Shown here: piece after piece, positions 17,633-26,305 of the stretch
Numbering within the stretch: position 1 is the first letter of the stretch
How the letters are laid out: every line of letters begins with the position of its first letter
NCBI RefSeq assembly: GCF_021568705.1
Contig: NZ_JAKGTH010000006.1
Location: 912,759 to 976,758, forward strand
Direction: 5' to 3'
Length of the DNA stretch: 64,000 nt
Source: Gillisia lutea
Lineage (GTDB): Bacteria; Bacteroidota; Bacteroidia; Flavobacteriales; Flavobacteriaceae
Made by a program: the position numbers and the translations under genes
The notes under the pieces: generated by a model
Database searches by the model: none
The model's input: only the letters and a program-made list of their open reading frames with translations
What the model was told of the DNA's origin: nothing

Positions 17633-19690
17633 TTAGTTATTTTGAAAGACTTCGTTAGCGGAGTCAATAATAAAACCTCCCTTTTCAGCAGTAGCATGGA
17701 AAGGGATTTTTTCATTTTCAGCGGTCTGTTTCCACTTCGCTATATACGTTTTAAAATTACTGCCGTCGGCAATTATTAACTTTGGCCTTAACCGGGCTAA
17801 CACTCTTTCCAAATTCAGTTTTGGAGAATTGGAAAGCAAAACTATATCGGGATGGAGTTTCGGTACATTATAAATAGAACTACTATCTATAATAAAAAGA
17901 GTTTTTCCTGAAAGATTATAAATGTTTTTAAGGGTATCTTCCTTTGTTCTTTTTATGTTCAACGCTGTTTTATATGATTTTATAAAGGTTTCTTGGGAGA
18001 TATGTTTACTCGAATTATGGTACAAGTTTAATTCATTTCTCTCCCTAATTCCTAAGATGGTCATTTTGCTCTTTTGAAAAACAATACTTTCTTGAGAATT
18101 GACAAAGCTTTTTTCAAAAATAAAGCTCAGTTGTATGCCTATAACAGCTAATAGGATCCATGCAAGATTTCTAAAACTTCTCTTTTTCAAGATAGGAATT
18201 ATTGAAAGCAAGAAAATATAAAAACTAATACACATACGTGCTGAAAAGTGTATATCCTGAAATACAAAAGTTTCTTTGGATGCCACCCAACTTATAAAAT
18301 GATTGAGCAGTGAAATAAGCTGACCGTAGTAAATAGCTAAAAATTCAGGCAAAGCAGATAAACTTGCTAATATCAGAATTACAATACCAAATGCCAATAA
18401 CACTCCTAAAAAAGGCAGTACAACTAAATTGGTGAGTAAAAACAAAGCCGGAAATTGATGAAAATAGTATAAACTAAGTGGTAAAACTCCAATTTGTGCC
18501 GCCAGAGATACATTAATAAGACTCCACAAATATCTTAATCCTTTCAATTTTGGTTGATATAAGCGTTTTATAGCTGGTTGAAAGATAGCAATCGAAAATA
18601 CAGCAGCATAACTCAGTTGGAATCCTGGTTGTAATATGAAATAAGGATTTATTAGCAGTAAAATGAAAATAGAGGCAACTAAGGTGTTTAGCAAATTGGT
18701 CTTTCTACCCAATTGCATTCCAATAGCTATGAAACTGAACATACTTACTGCTCTAACTACCGAAGGTGATAAGCCGGTTAATAATGCAAATCCCCATAGA
18801 AATAACAGGAGTACTACTGTTTTAATTACTTTGCCATATGGTAAAACTTCTATCGGTTTAAAAAGGTAGGTTAATAGAAGAAGCAAAATTCCTATATGTA
18901 ATCCGGAGATTGCTAAAATATGAATAGCTCCGGCATAGATGTAACTTCGGTTTAACTGTGGGGAGAGCTCCTGGCGTTCACCGAGAAGTAAGGCTTGTAT
19001 AATAGCCATTTCGTCTTGTTTGAAATGGTATTTATTCAGCTTTTTGATTAGTCTACTTCTATAAATTCCGGCATAACTACGGGGGCTGTAGTTTTCGTTT
19101 TTTAATTTTAGAATGTTTTGGTGAGTTATATTAATTTGATGATACACTCCTAAGTTTTCCATATAAGAGCGATAGTTAAATTGATAGGGGTTTGAGGGCG
19201 AATTAATTTTTGTGAATGGGGAAGCGATCAGAAGTTGATCTCCGCTTTTAAATAAGCCATTTAGGCTGTCCTTAGTCACGTTCAAAAGTATTTTACCGTC
19301 TACATTCTCATTGTTCAGTTTGAAGGCCCTTAAAACATACCTATGTTGAAAAGCAGAGGTTTTTAAAACCTCATTTACTTCCGCAGTTAACATTATAGGG
19401 TTATCTGAAGTGCTTTCGGATAGATAATGAGAGTAATGCTTTTGCTGGTTTTCGGGTAACTTAAGGGCTGTACTAAAAATTCCAAGGAAAAGAAATATCA
19501 TCAAACTTATAATTCCGAAAAAGGGATCTTGCAATAACTGCTTTCTTGCTCGGAAAAAACTGAATAGGAACAGGGGCAGCAAAATTATAGCTAGGGCAAA
19601 TAGATAAGCTTTTGGAATTTTAAAATAGAACTCCAAAAGTATGCCTGTTAATAGGCATAACGTAAGTTTAAATAGTGTGAAATTATACAA
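17633..19690 (-). CDS. ComEC/Rec2-type DNA uptake channel, no metallo-beta-lactamase domain
   Basis: 685 residues. An N-terminal DUF4131-like region precedes a polytopic Competence domain (about 220-500) with the AISGLHIGILLLLLTYLF motif and GLSPSVVRAVSMF. The C-terminal 150 residues have no HxHxDH zinc motif, so the nuclease-like lactamase domain of Bacillus ComEC is missing or fully degenerate. A TTG start is used here because there is no Met in the first ~60 residues and a stop lies seven codons upstream. It should carry single-stranded DNA across the inner membrane in transformation. Confidence 0.87.
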   Translation of the reverse strand: MYNFTLFKLTLCLLTGILLEFYFKIPKAYLFALAIILLPLFLFSFFRARKQLLQDPFFGIISLMIFLFLGIFSTALKLPENQQKHYSHYLSESTSDNPIMLTAEVNEVLKTSAFQHRYVLRAFKLNNENVDGKILLNVTKDSLNGLFKSGDQLLIASPFTKINSPSNPYQFNYRSYMENLGVYHQINITHQNILKLKNENYSPRSYAGIYRSRLIKKLNKYHFKQDEMAIIQALLLGERQELSPQLNRSYIYAGAIHILAISGLHIGILLLLLTYLFKPIEVLPYGKVIKTVVLLLFLWGFALLTGLSPSVVRAVSMFSFIAIGMQLGRKTNLLNTLVASIFILLLINPYFILQPGFQLSYAAVFSIAIFQPAIKRLYQPKLKGLRYLWSLINVSLAAQIGVLPLSLYYFHQFPALFLLTNLVVLPFLGVLLAFGIVILILASLSALPEFLAIYYGQLISLLNHFISWVASKETFVFQDIHFSARMCISFYIFLLSIIPILKKRSFRNLAWILLAVIGIQLSFIFEKSFVNSQESIVFQKSKMTILGIRERNELNLYHNSSKHISQETFIKSYKTALNIKRTKEDTLKNIYNLSGKTLFIIDSSSIYNVPKLHPDIVLLSNSPKLNLERVLARLRPKLIIADGSNFKTYIAKWKQTAENEKIPFHATAEKGGFIIDSANEVFQNN

Positions 19691-19730
19691 GTAGCCTATT
19701 GATGATTTCTACATCAATTTAGCAAAAAAA

Positions 19731-20309
19731 CTAGATAACTCTACGTGCCATTACAAAATGTTCATACCAATAATTTTCGGCAAGAGAAGAAACAATGACA
19801 CCCTTCGAGTTAGTGGAGTGTATAAAAAGTATGTGCCCGGGTTGAATTTCAACTACCAAACCAACATGATTGATAACCTTTTTATTCTTACTGGTTTCAA
19901 AAAACAAAAGATCTCCAATATTCACTTCGCCTAGGGCTAGCCGTTGCCCTTCTAAAGACATAGCTCTAGAAGATCTGGGTAATGAAATGTTTTCCTGGAG
20001 AAAAGAAGTATATACCAAGCCAGAACAATCCATTCCGTTACTTGTTGTTCCCCCATATTTATAACGTGTACCTTCAAAATTTTTAGCAAAAGAGGTAATG
20101 CTGTACACTCTATTATCTTCGGGAAGCTCTTCTTTTGAAGCTGTATTGATTTTATTTTCGGGAGAAGAATTTTCTAATATCCTTTTGGGAATTGGTCTGT
20201 ATTGTTCTTCAATTATAACCTTAGATGTAGAATTAGACCTGGATGCACCGCAGGAAGTAAGTAAAGCGGTAAAAATTAACAATGCAACAAGTTTGAGAAT
20301 ATTGCTCAT
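19731..20309 (-). CDS. NlpC/P60 (C40) peptidoglycan hydrolase lipoprotein
   Basis: 192 residues with a lipoprotein signal (LLTSC, C20), a low-complexity linker (about 21-70) and an NlpC/P60 domain. The catalytic Cys is C95 in NGMDCSGLVYTSF. The His is H148 in INHVGLV, and the third polar residue is probably H159 or H164 nearby. It should cut D-Glu-diaminopimelate or similar bonds in cell-wall peptides. It is last in the surE-lpxB run, nine bases after lpxB. Confidence 0.91.
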   Translation of the reverse strand: MSNILKLVALLIFTALLTSCGASRSNSTSKVIIEEQYRPIPKRILENSSPENKINTASKEELPEDNRVYSITSFAKNFEGTRYKYGGTTSNGMDCSGLVYTSFLQENISLPRSSRAMSLEGQRLALGEVNIGDLLFFETSKNKKVINHVGLVVEIQPGHILFIHSTNSKGVIVSSLAENYWYEHFVMARRVI

Positions 20310-20318
20310 GAAAATAAA

Positions 20319-21434
20319 TCAGTTTTTAATAGCGTTGTAAATGAGTTTCGCAGTTTTTTGACTGGCTCCAATTCCGCCAAGTTTTCTTTCTAACTCAAAG
20401 TATTGTCCAAATATTGTGTCTCTATTTTCTGGATTTAAAATTTTTTCCAACTCTACCTTCAATTGTTTCGTATTAAAATCGGATTGTATCAATTCTTTCA
20501 CCACCTCTTTGTCCATAATTAGATTAACCAGCGAAATATAATCTAAATTAATAATACGTTTTGCAATTTGATACGAAATATTGCTTCCCTTATAACAAAC
20601 AACTTCTGGAACTTTAAAAAGTGCAGTTTCCAGAGTGGCGGTGCCTGAGGTTACCAGAGCAGCTGTGGAAAGGCTTAGTACATCGTAGGTTCTGTTCATT
20701 ACCAGATGAACATTTTTCTTTTTTATAAAAGGAGCATAAAATTCAACTTCCTGACTCGGAGCTCCGGCAATAATGAATTGATATTCTTTAAAATCATCGG
20801 TAATGCTTAACATAGTTTCAAGCATTTTAGAGATCTCCTGCTTGCGACTTCCGGGAAGTAGCGCTATAATGGGCCTGGAGTCTAGCTTATGTTCAGTCTT
20901 AAAGGCTTCTGAATCTACCAGTTCCTGTTTGGAAATAGCATCAATAAGAGGATGACCTACAAAATGTACCGGGAAATCATGTTTGTTTTCGTAAAATTCC
21001 TTTTCAAAAGGTAAGATGACATACATTTCATCTATATCTCTTTTAATAGCTTTAATTCTATTCTCTTTCCACGCCCAGATTTGAGGTGAAATATAGAAAT
21101 GCGTAGGGATTCCTTCTTCCTTCGCCCATTTTGCGATCCTTAGATTGAACCCGGGGTAATCGATAAAAATCAATACATCTGGCTCATATGATTTTATGTC
21201 TTTTTTACAAAAAGAAATGTTTGATAGTATGGTCTTTAAATTGAAAAGAACTTCAACAAACCCCATAAAGGCGAGATCTCGATAATGCTTCACCAGGGTT
21301 CCCCCGCTTTGCTGCATGAGATCACCTCCCCAGAATCTAAAATCGGCCTGCGGATCCTCTTTTTTAAGCGCGTCCATTAAATTGGCAGCGTGTAGATCTC
21401 CCGAAGCTTCCCCGGCTATAATGTAATATTTCAT
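20319..21434 (-). CDS. lpxB: Lipid-A-disaccharide synthase LpxB
   Basis: 371 residues, family GT19. It joins UDP-2,3-diacylglucosamine with lipid X to form the lipid A disaccharide at the inner membrane. Diagnostic stretches are IAGEASGDLHAANLM at the N-terminus, IDYPGFNLRIAKWAK, YISPQIWAWKENRI and LLPGSRKQEI in the UDP-binding half. Length matches the family. It lies between a small membrane protein and an NlpC/P60 hydrolase, all in one direction with short gaps. Confidence 0.95.
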   Translation of the reverse strand: MKYYIIAGEASGDLHAANLMDALKKEDPQADFRFWGGDLMQQSGGTLVKHYRDLAFMGFVEVLFNLKTILSNISFCKKDIKSYEPDVLIFIDYPGFNLRIAKWAKEEGIPTHFYISPQIWAWKENRIKAIKRDIDEMYVILPFEKEFYENKHDFPVHFVGHPLIDAISKQELVDSEAFKTEHKLDSRPIIALLPGSRKQEISKMLETMLSITDDFKEYQFIIAGAPSQEVEFYAPFIKKKNVHLVMNRTYDVLSLSTAALVTSGTATLETALFKVPEVVCYKGSNISYQIAKRIINLDYISLVNLIMDKEVVKELIQSDFNTKQLKVELEKILNPENRDTIFGQYFELERKLGGIGASQKTAKLIYNAIKN

Positions 21435-21437
21435 AAA

Positions 21438-21719
21438 CTATAAGATTTGTGAAACAGCAACTACCACAGCTGTTAATACGGTTGCTAAAAGAACTCCACG
21501 TGCGTGATAGATCTGTTTCTTTTTCAGAAATATGAAAAAAGGAAGGAAATTAAGGATGGCCCCAAGTGAGATTATTTTCCCCAGATAATTATTTGCTACC
21601 GCATCTTTAAGACTTGCTTCCAATCCAATTTTAGAAAACAACGTGATATATAGAAATATTCCGGCCATATTGGCAATAATTCCTATTATAAAACCGATGA
21701 GAATGTTTTTTCTAATCAT
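21438..21719 (-). CDS. Small membrane protein of unknown function
   Basis: 93 residues with three predicted membrane helices (about 7-28, 46-64 and 73-91). The start overlaps the surE stop by eight bases and the stop is three bases from the lpxB start, so it is translated between them. I recognise no named family. The position next to lpxB suggests a membrane-related role but does not show one. Confidence 0.8.
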   Translation of the reverse strand: MIRKNILIGFIIGIIANMAGIFLYITLFSKIGLEASLKDAVANNYLGKIISLGAILNFLPFFIFLKKKQIYHARGVLLATVLTAVVVAVSQIL

Positions 21720-22494
21720 TTAGATCCCAGCTATTTAAATCTTGTATAAAATGATGTGCCGTAAGGTCGAATTGAATAGGGACCACCGAGATATAATTGT
21801 GAGCCAATGCCCATTCATCGGTATCTTCCCCATGATCTTCATTTATAAATTCTCCTGTTAACCAATAATAATCTCTTCCCTGCGGACTGGTTCGTTTATC
21901 AAATTCTTCCTCCCAACGTGCTTTTGCTTGTCGGCATATCTTTACACCCTTGATCTCGGCTTCTGTCAATTTAGGAATATTAACATTAAGAACCACCCCT
22001 TTTGGGAGTCCGTTCTTAATAACATGTTGAGTTATAGATTTTATGTAAGCTTTTGATGGCTCAAAATCGGCATGTAACGAATAATCGTTCAGTGAAAATC
22101 CAATGGCGGGAATACCTTCTATTCCGGCTTCTACAGCAGCACTCATAGTACCGGAGTAGATCACATTAATAGAAGAGTTTGAGCCATGGTTAATACCGCT
22201 TACACAAAGATCTGGTTTTCTATGTAAGATTTCCTGAGTTGCAATCTTAACACAATCGGCTGGAGTTCCCGAACAGCTATATTCTTTATGTTTATCGGTT
22301 TCTGTTAATTTCAGCTCATCACAAAATAAAGTATCATTTAAAGTAATGGCGTGTCCCATACCACTTTGAGGGCTATCTGGGGCCACAACAATTACCTCTC
22401 CCAACTCCTTCATAACTTCTATTAAAGCTCTAATTCCAGGGGCGGTGATACCATCATCGTTGGTTACTAATATCAATGGTTTTTTTGGGGACAT
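21712..22494 (-). CDS. surE: 5'/3'-nucleotidase SurE
   Basis: 260 residues from the ATG at 22494. A GTG one codon upstream is possible but less likely. The metal-binding DD pair (D13-D14 in VTNDDGI), the DSPQSGMGHAITL motif and SGTPADCV are those of SurE, a metal-dependent phosphatase that acts on nucleoside 5' and 3' monophosphates. It is first in a four-gene run with a small membrane gene, lpxB and an NlpC/P60 gene. The divergent neighbour is the tail-specific protease, so the gap at 22495-22625 should hold promoters for both. Confidence 0.94.
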   Translation of the reverse strand: MSPKKPLILVTNDDGITAPGIRALIEVMKELGEVIVVAPDSPQSGMGHAITLNDTLFCDELKLTETDKHKEYSCSGTPADCVKIATQEILHRKPDLCVSGINHGSNSSINVIYSGTMSAAVEAGIEGIPAIGFSLNDYSLHADFEPSKAYIKSITQHVIKNGLPKGVVLNVNIPKLTEAEIKGVKICRQAKARWEEEFDKRTSPQGRDYYWLTGEFINEDHGEDTDEWALAHNYISVVPIQFDLTAHHFIQDLNSWDLND

Positions 22495-22625
22495 CACTAT
22501 TTATTTTTATGGTTGCTAAAATAATAATTTCCAAAGGAAAGCTTATCTTAGACGGCGAACAAATAATTTGTGTACTTCGCAAAATTGTTGGCACAATTTT
22601 TTATGTATCTTGATTGAAATTAACG

Positions 22626-24779
22626 ATGAAATTAATGCGGTTTATGAAAAGGAATTATAAGATTTTAGTGTTGGTGCTGTTAATGGCAGCAGCATCATGC
22701 AGTTTTACCACTAAAACTTTCAACGATCCGAATAAAGACAAACTTTTAATCGATTTGATTACCTATGTATTGGAAAGAGGTCATTACGATGCAAAATCTG
22801 TAGATGACAATTTTTCAAAAGAGGTTTACAAAGATTATTTAGCGTCTATAGATCCTTTAAGAAGGTTCTTCTATGAGGATGATGTGAAGGAATTTGCAGC
22901 CTATGAGAATAAGATAGACGATCAGATAAAAAACAAAGATCTAACCTTCTTTGATCTTACCCATACCAAGCTCTTAGAAAGAACAAAGGAAGTACGCGAT
23001 ATATATAGAGAGATATTGGCCGAGCCATTTGATTATTCTGAAGAAGAAGATATCAATACCGATTATGAGGAAGTGGAATACGTGAATACTCGTGAAGATT
23101 TGAAAGAACGATGGAGAAAGCAACTTAAGTTCACCACCCTTAGCGCATTTTACGATAAAAAACAGGATCAGGAAAAATCTTTGAAAAATGATCCCGAGTT
23201 TAAAGTAAAGTCTGATGAAGAATTAGAAAAAGAGGCTAGAGAATCTACTCTAACCAGTATGGAGGAATACTTTGATTTTACAGAAGACCTGGATCGTCAG
23301 GATTATTTTTCGGTATATATAAATGCTATTGTAGAAGAGTTTGATCCACATACTTTCTATTTTGCTCCTCAGGAGAAAGATAGGTTTGATATCGCTATGT
23401 CTGGAAAGCTTGAGGGAATTGGGGCACGACTTCAAAAGAAAAGTGATTATATCACGATAGTGGAGATCATTTCTGGTGGGCCGGCTTGGCTTACCGATAA
23501 ATTAGCTGAGGGAGATGTTATCTTGAAAGTTAAACAGGAAGATGAGAAAGAAGCTGTAAACGTGGTAGGAATGCGCGTGGACGACGCAGTGAAACTTATA
23601 AAAGGTCCTAAAGATTCTAAGGTTACCCTTACAGTTAAGAAAAAAGTGCTGGGTAATATTGAAGAGATCACCATTGTTAGAGATGTAGTAGAGATTGAAG
23701 AGACCTACGCAAAATCTGCTCTGGTAAGAAAGAACGATCGCGAGTTTGGAGTTATAAATCTTCCTAAGTTTTACTTCAATATGGAGAATTATAATGAGCG
23801 TAATGCCGCTTCCGATGTTAAGCAAGAAATTATTAGGCTTAAAAAACAAGGTATGCAAGGTCTGGTATTAGACCTTAGAAATAATGGAGGTGGTTCATTA
23901 AAAACAGTTGTAGATATTGCCGGATTATTTATTGAAAAAGGTCCAATAGTGCAGGTGAAATCTAAGGAAGAAGGTCAGGAGATTTTAGAAGATAAAGATC
24001 CTTCTATTTTATGGGATGGCCCATTAGTGATCTTGGTGAATGAACTTTCGGCTTCAGCTTCTGAAATCTTGGCTGCAGCGATGCAAGACTATAAAAGGGC
24101 TATCATTATTGGAAGTAAACAAACTTATGGTAAGGGAACTGTTCAAAATGTAATAGATCTTAACCAAACCGTAAGAAGTAACGAATATGGCGATCTGGGA
24201 GCTCTTAAGCTTACTACACAGAAGTTTTATAGAGTGAATGGTGGTTCTACACAGTTGGAAGGAGTTAAGAGTGATGTAGTGGTTCCAGATAGATATAGTT
24301 ATATAGATATAGGGGAGAAGGATTATGAAAACCCACTTCCATGGGATCAAATAGATGCTGCAAAGTATAAGATCTGGAATGGATACATAGATTACGAAGA
24401 AGCTATTCAAAAAAGCAAGAAACGTATGGCAGAAAGTGCTCAGCTTAATTTGATCGCTGAAAATGCTAAATGGGTGAAAGACCAAAGTTCAGATGATATT
24501 TATCCGTTAAATTACACAGCCTATGTGGCAAAAAGAGAAGCGACTCAGGAAGAAGCTAAACGTTTTGATGCTATCTCCGGGTATACTTCAAATTTGACAT
24601 ATGAATCTTTGCCGTATGAAGTTCAGCTTTACGCAAATGATACGATCTTAAAAGAGAAGCGTGATCGCTGGCACAAGAGCTTAACTAGTGATGTTTATGT
24701 TGAAGAAGCGATCAATGTTTTAGATGATATAAAAGTTAATAACATTCAAAAACGAAAAGTTGCAACTATCAAGAATTAG
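22626..24779 (+). CDS. Carboxy-terminal (tail-specific) protease, Prc type, S41
   Basis: 717 residues from the ATG at 22626. The frame opens four codons earlier with a TTG. A lipoprotein signal ends at AASC (C25). Domains are an N-terminal TSP helical region (about 30-225), a PDZ domain (about 240-335), an S41 peptidase core (about 345-560) and a DUF3340-like C-terminus. The Ser/Lys dyad is S477 in NELSASASE and K503 in TYGKGT, with D488 as in E. coli Prc. It degrades periplasmic proteins from the C-terminus and matures some envelope proteins. It is a single gene. Confidence 0.94.
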   Translation: MKLMRFMKRNYKILVLVLLMAAASCSFTTKTFNDPNKDKLLIDLITYVLERGHYDAKSVDDNFSKEVYKDYLASIDPLRRFFYEDDVKEFAAYENKIDDQIKNKDLTFFDLTHTKLLERTKEVRDIYREILAEPFDYSEEEDINTDYEEVEYVNTREDLKERWRKQLKFTTLSAFYDKKQDQEKSLKNDPEFKVKSDEELEKEARESTLTSMEEYFDFTEDLDRQDYFSVYINAIVEEFDPHTFYFAPQEKDRFDIAMSGKLEGIGARLQKKSDYITIVEIISGGPAWLTDKLAEGDVILKVKQEDEKEAVNVVGMRVDDAVKLIKGPKDSKVTLTVKKKVLGNIEEITIVRDVVEIEETYAKSALVRKNDREFGVINLPKFYFNMENYNERNAASDVKQEIIRLKKQGMQGLVLDLRNNGGGSLKTVVDIAGLFIEKGPIVQVKSKEEGQEILEDKDPSILWDGPLVILVNELSASASEILAAAMQDYKRAIIIGSKQTYGKGTVQNVIDLNQTVRSNEYGDLGALKLTTQKFYRVNGGSTQLEGVKSDVVVPDRYSYIDIGEKDYENPLPWDQIDAAKYKIWNGYIDYEEAIQKSKKRMAESAQLNLIAENAKWVKDQSSDDIYPLNYTAYVAKREATQEEAKRFDAISGYTSNLTYESLPYEVQLYANDTILKEKRDRWHKSLTSDVYVEEAINVLDDIKVNNIQKRKVATIKN

Positions 24780-24809
24780 GTAGGTTATTTTTAATAGAAC
24801 TTATTTAGA

Positions 24810-24847
24810 AACGCTTTAAGAGTATTTACTTTTGAAGCGTTTTTTTA
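24810..24847 (+). terminator. Probable intrinsic terminator after the tail-specific protease
   Basis: AACGCTT and AAGCGTT arms surround an 18-base loop and are followed by seven T. The arms are short and the loop long, so it is a moderate candidate. Confidence 0.55.
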
Positions 24848-24979
24848 TTTAAGTGGTTTTTTAGTTTTCGTATATTATCAGTATAATTTATATGAATTTA
24901 ATGAAGTGTGGTCATGGCGTAAAGAAAAATCAGGCAATTAATACAGATTGAATATCTTTGAAGAAATCTAAAAAAAATT

Positions 24980-25057
24980 ATGAAAAGAAAATACGTATAC
25001 CCCTTTATTATCTTGGTTGTGGCCGCTATTTTATTGATGCTGGATAAATGTTCTTAA
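24980..25057 (+). CDS. Possible 25-residue membrane peptide
   Basis: An ATG frame of 25 codons encodes a basic start (MKRKYVYP), a hydrophobic segment of about 14 residues and a DKCS end. Its stop abuts the stop of rodA on the other strand. The A-rich stretch before the ATG is a weak ribosome-binding context. Such a short frame can occur by chance, so this is a tentative call based on composition only. Confidence 0.3.
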   Translation: MKRKYVYPFIILVVAAILLMLDKCS

Positions 25058-26305
25058 CTAAAAGGACATTCTTTCTGCATCCAGTTTTATAAAAATAAAT
25101 AGCAGGATAGTGAAGCCCCAAAGTCCGGACCCTCCATAGCTGAAAAAGGGAAGGGGAATTCCAACCGTTGGTAATATTCCTGTAACCATACCTATATTCA
25201 CCATAAAGTGAAGAAATATAATTCCGGCCACACTGTAGCCATATACTCTATTAAACTGTGATTTCTGTCGCTCGGCTAAAAATAGTAGTCGCAATAAAAG
25301 TAATACAAAAAGTAAGACAACTAGCGAAGTTCCTAAAAAGCCCCACTCTTCGCCCACGGTGCTAAAAATATAATCGGTGTGCTGTTCTGGCACAAACTGT
25401 CCTTTGGTTTGAGTTCCTTCGGTCCAACCTTTACCTAACCAGCCTCCGCTACCAATGGCAATTTCACTCTGGTTTGTGTTATATCCAATTCCACGAGCAT
25501 CAACTTCTTTCCCTAAAACAATATTGAATCGGTCTCGATGCCTTTGTTCAAAAACATTTTGAAAGATATAATCAACGCTGTAGGAATACCCTATTCCAAC
25601 TATAATTCCAATTAAGATCCATATATAGCCTGGTCGCTTATTTCTCTTAATAAATAAACTTAAGAGTGCTAATACTACAATTGCTATAGAGACATACAAA
25701 GGCCCAATCACTAAAGTGAGTACAAAAACCGTCACGGCAATAAAACCAATAACGAGGTAGATGCCTGCTAAACCTTCTCTGTATAAGGGGAAAAGAAAGG
25801 CGGCATAAACCAAAGCACTTCCCGCATCGGGTTGTGGGAGAATAATTAATGCTGGAATCGCAATAATGAGAAATGCTTTAATTTGATGAGAAAAAGTACG
25901 AACGTTGGTTTGTATATCTCCCAAATAATTTGCCAGTGCGAGTGCTGTTGCAGCCTTTGCAAATTCTCCCGGCTGTATACTTACTCCTCCAAATACATAC
26001 CAGGAGGTGGCACCATTAATGGTTTTTCCGAATACAAAGAGGCCTAATATGGATATTAAGGAGATAATATAAATTACACTGGAAAATCGCATATAAAACT
26101 TAGCTTCAATAGATAGGAGTATTACTATCATAAAAAAGCTTAGCATGATCCAAAGTGCTTGCTTACCGTATATCTCGTCAAAATTGAAGATTGAAGAAGG
26201 AGTGTCACCTAAAGATGCAGAATAAATATTCATCCATCCAAAAATAACTAATAGGAGATAGATTAAAATTGTGGTCCAGTCAAATCCAACTGTGCTTTTT
26301 GACAT
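25058..26305 (-). CDS. rodA: Rod-shape SEDS glycosyltransferase RodA
   Basis: 415 residues with about ten membrane helices. SEDS-family stretches are INGATSWYVFGGVSIQPGE (loop after the fourth or fifth helix), PDAGSALVY and a C-terminal PTVGIPLPFFSYGGSGL. RodA polymerises glycan strands from lipid II during cell elongation, paired with the class B penicillin-binding protein encoded just upstream. It overlaps that gene by one base and is last in the mre operon. Confidence 0.95.
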   Translation of the reverse strand: MSKSTVGFDWTTILIYLLLVIFGWMNIYSASLGDTPSSIFNFDEIYGKQALWIMLSFFMIVILLSIEAKFYMRFSSVIYIISLISILGLFVFGKTINGATSWYVFGGVSIQPGEFAKAATALALANYLGDIQTNVRTFSHQIKAFLIIAIPALIILPQPDAGSALVYAAFLFPLYREGLAGIYLVIGFIAVTVFVLTLVIGPLYVSIAIVVLALLSLFIKRNKRPGYIWILIGIIVGIGYSYSVDYIFQNVFEQRHRDRFNIVLGKEVDARGIGYNTNQSEIAIGSGGWLGKGWTEGTQTKGQFVPEQHTDYIFSTVGEEWGFLGTSLVVLLFVLLLLRLLFLAERQKSQFNRVYGYSVAGIIFLHFMVNIGMVTGILPTVGIPLPFFSYGGSGLWGFTILLFIFIKLDAERMSF

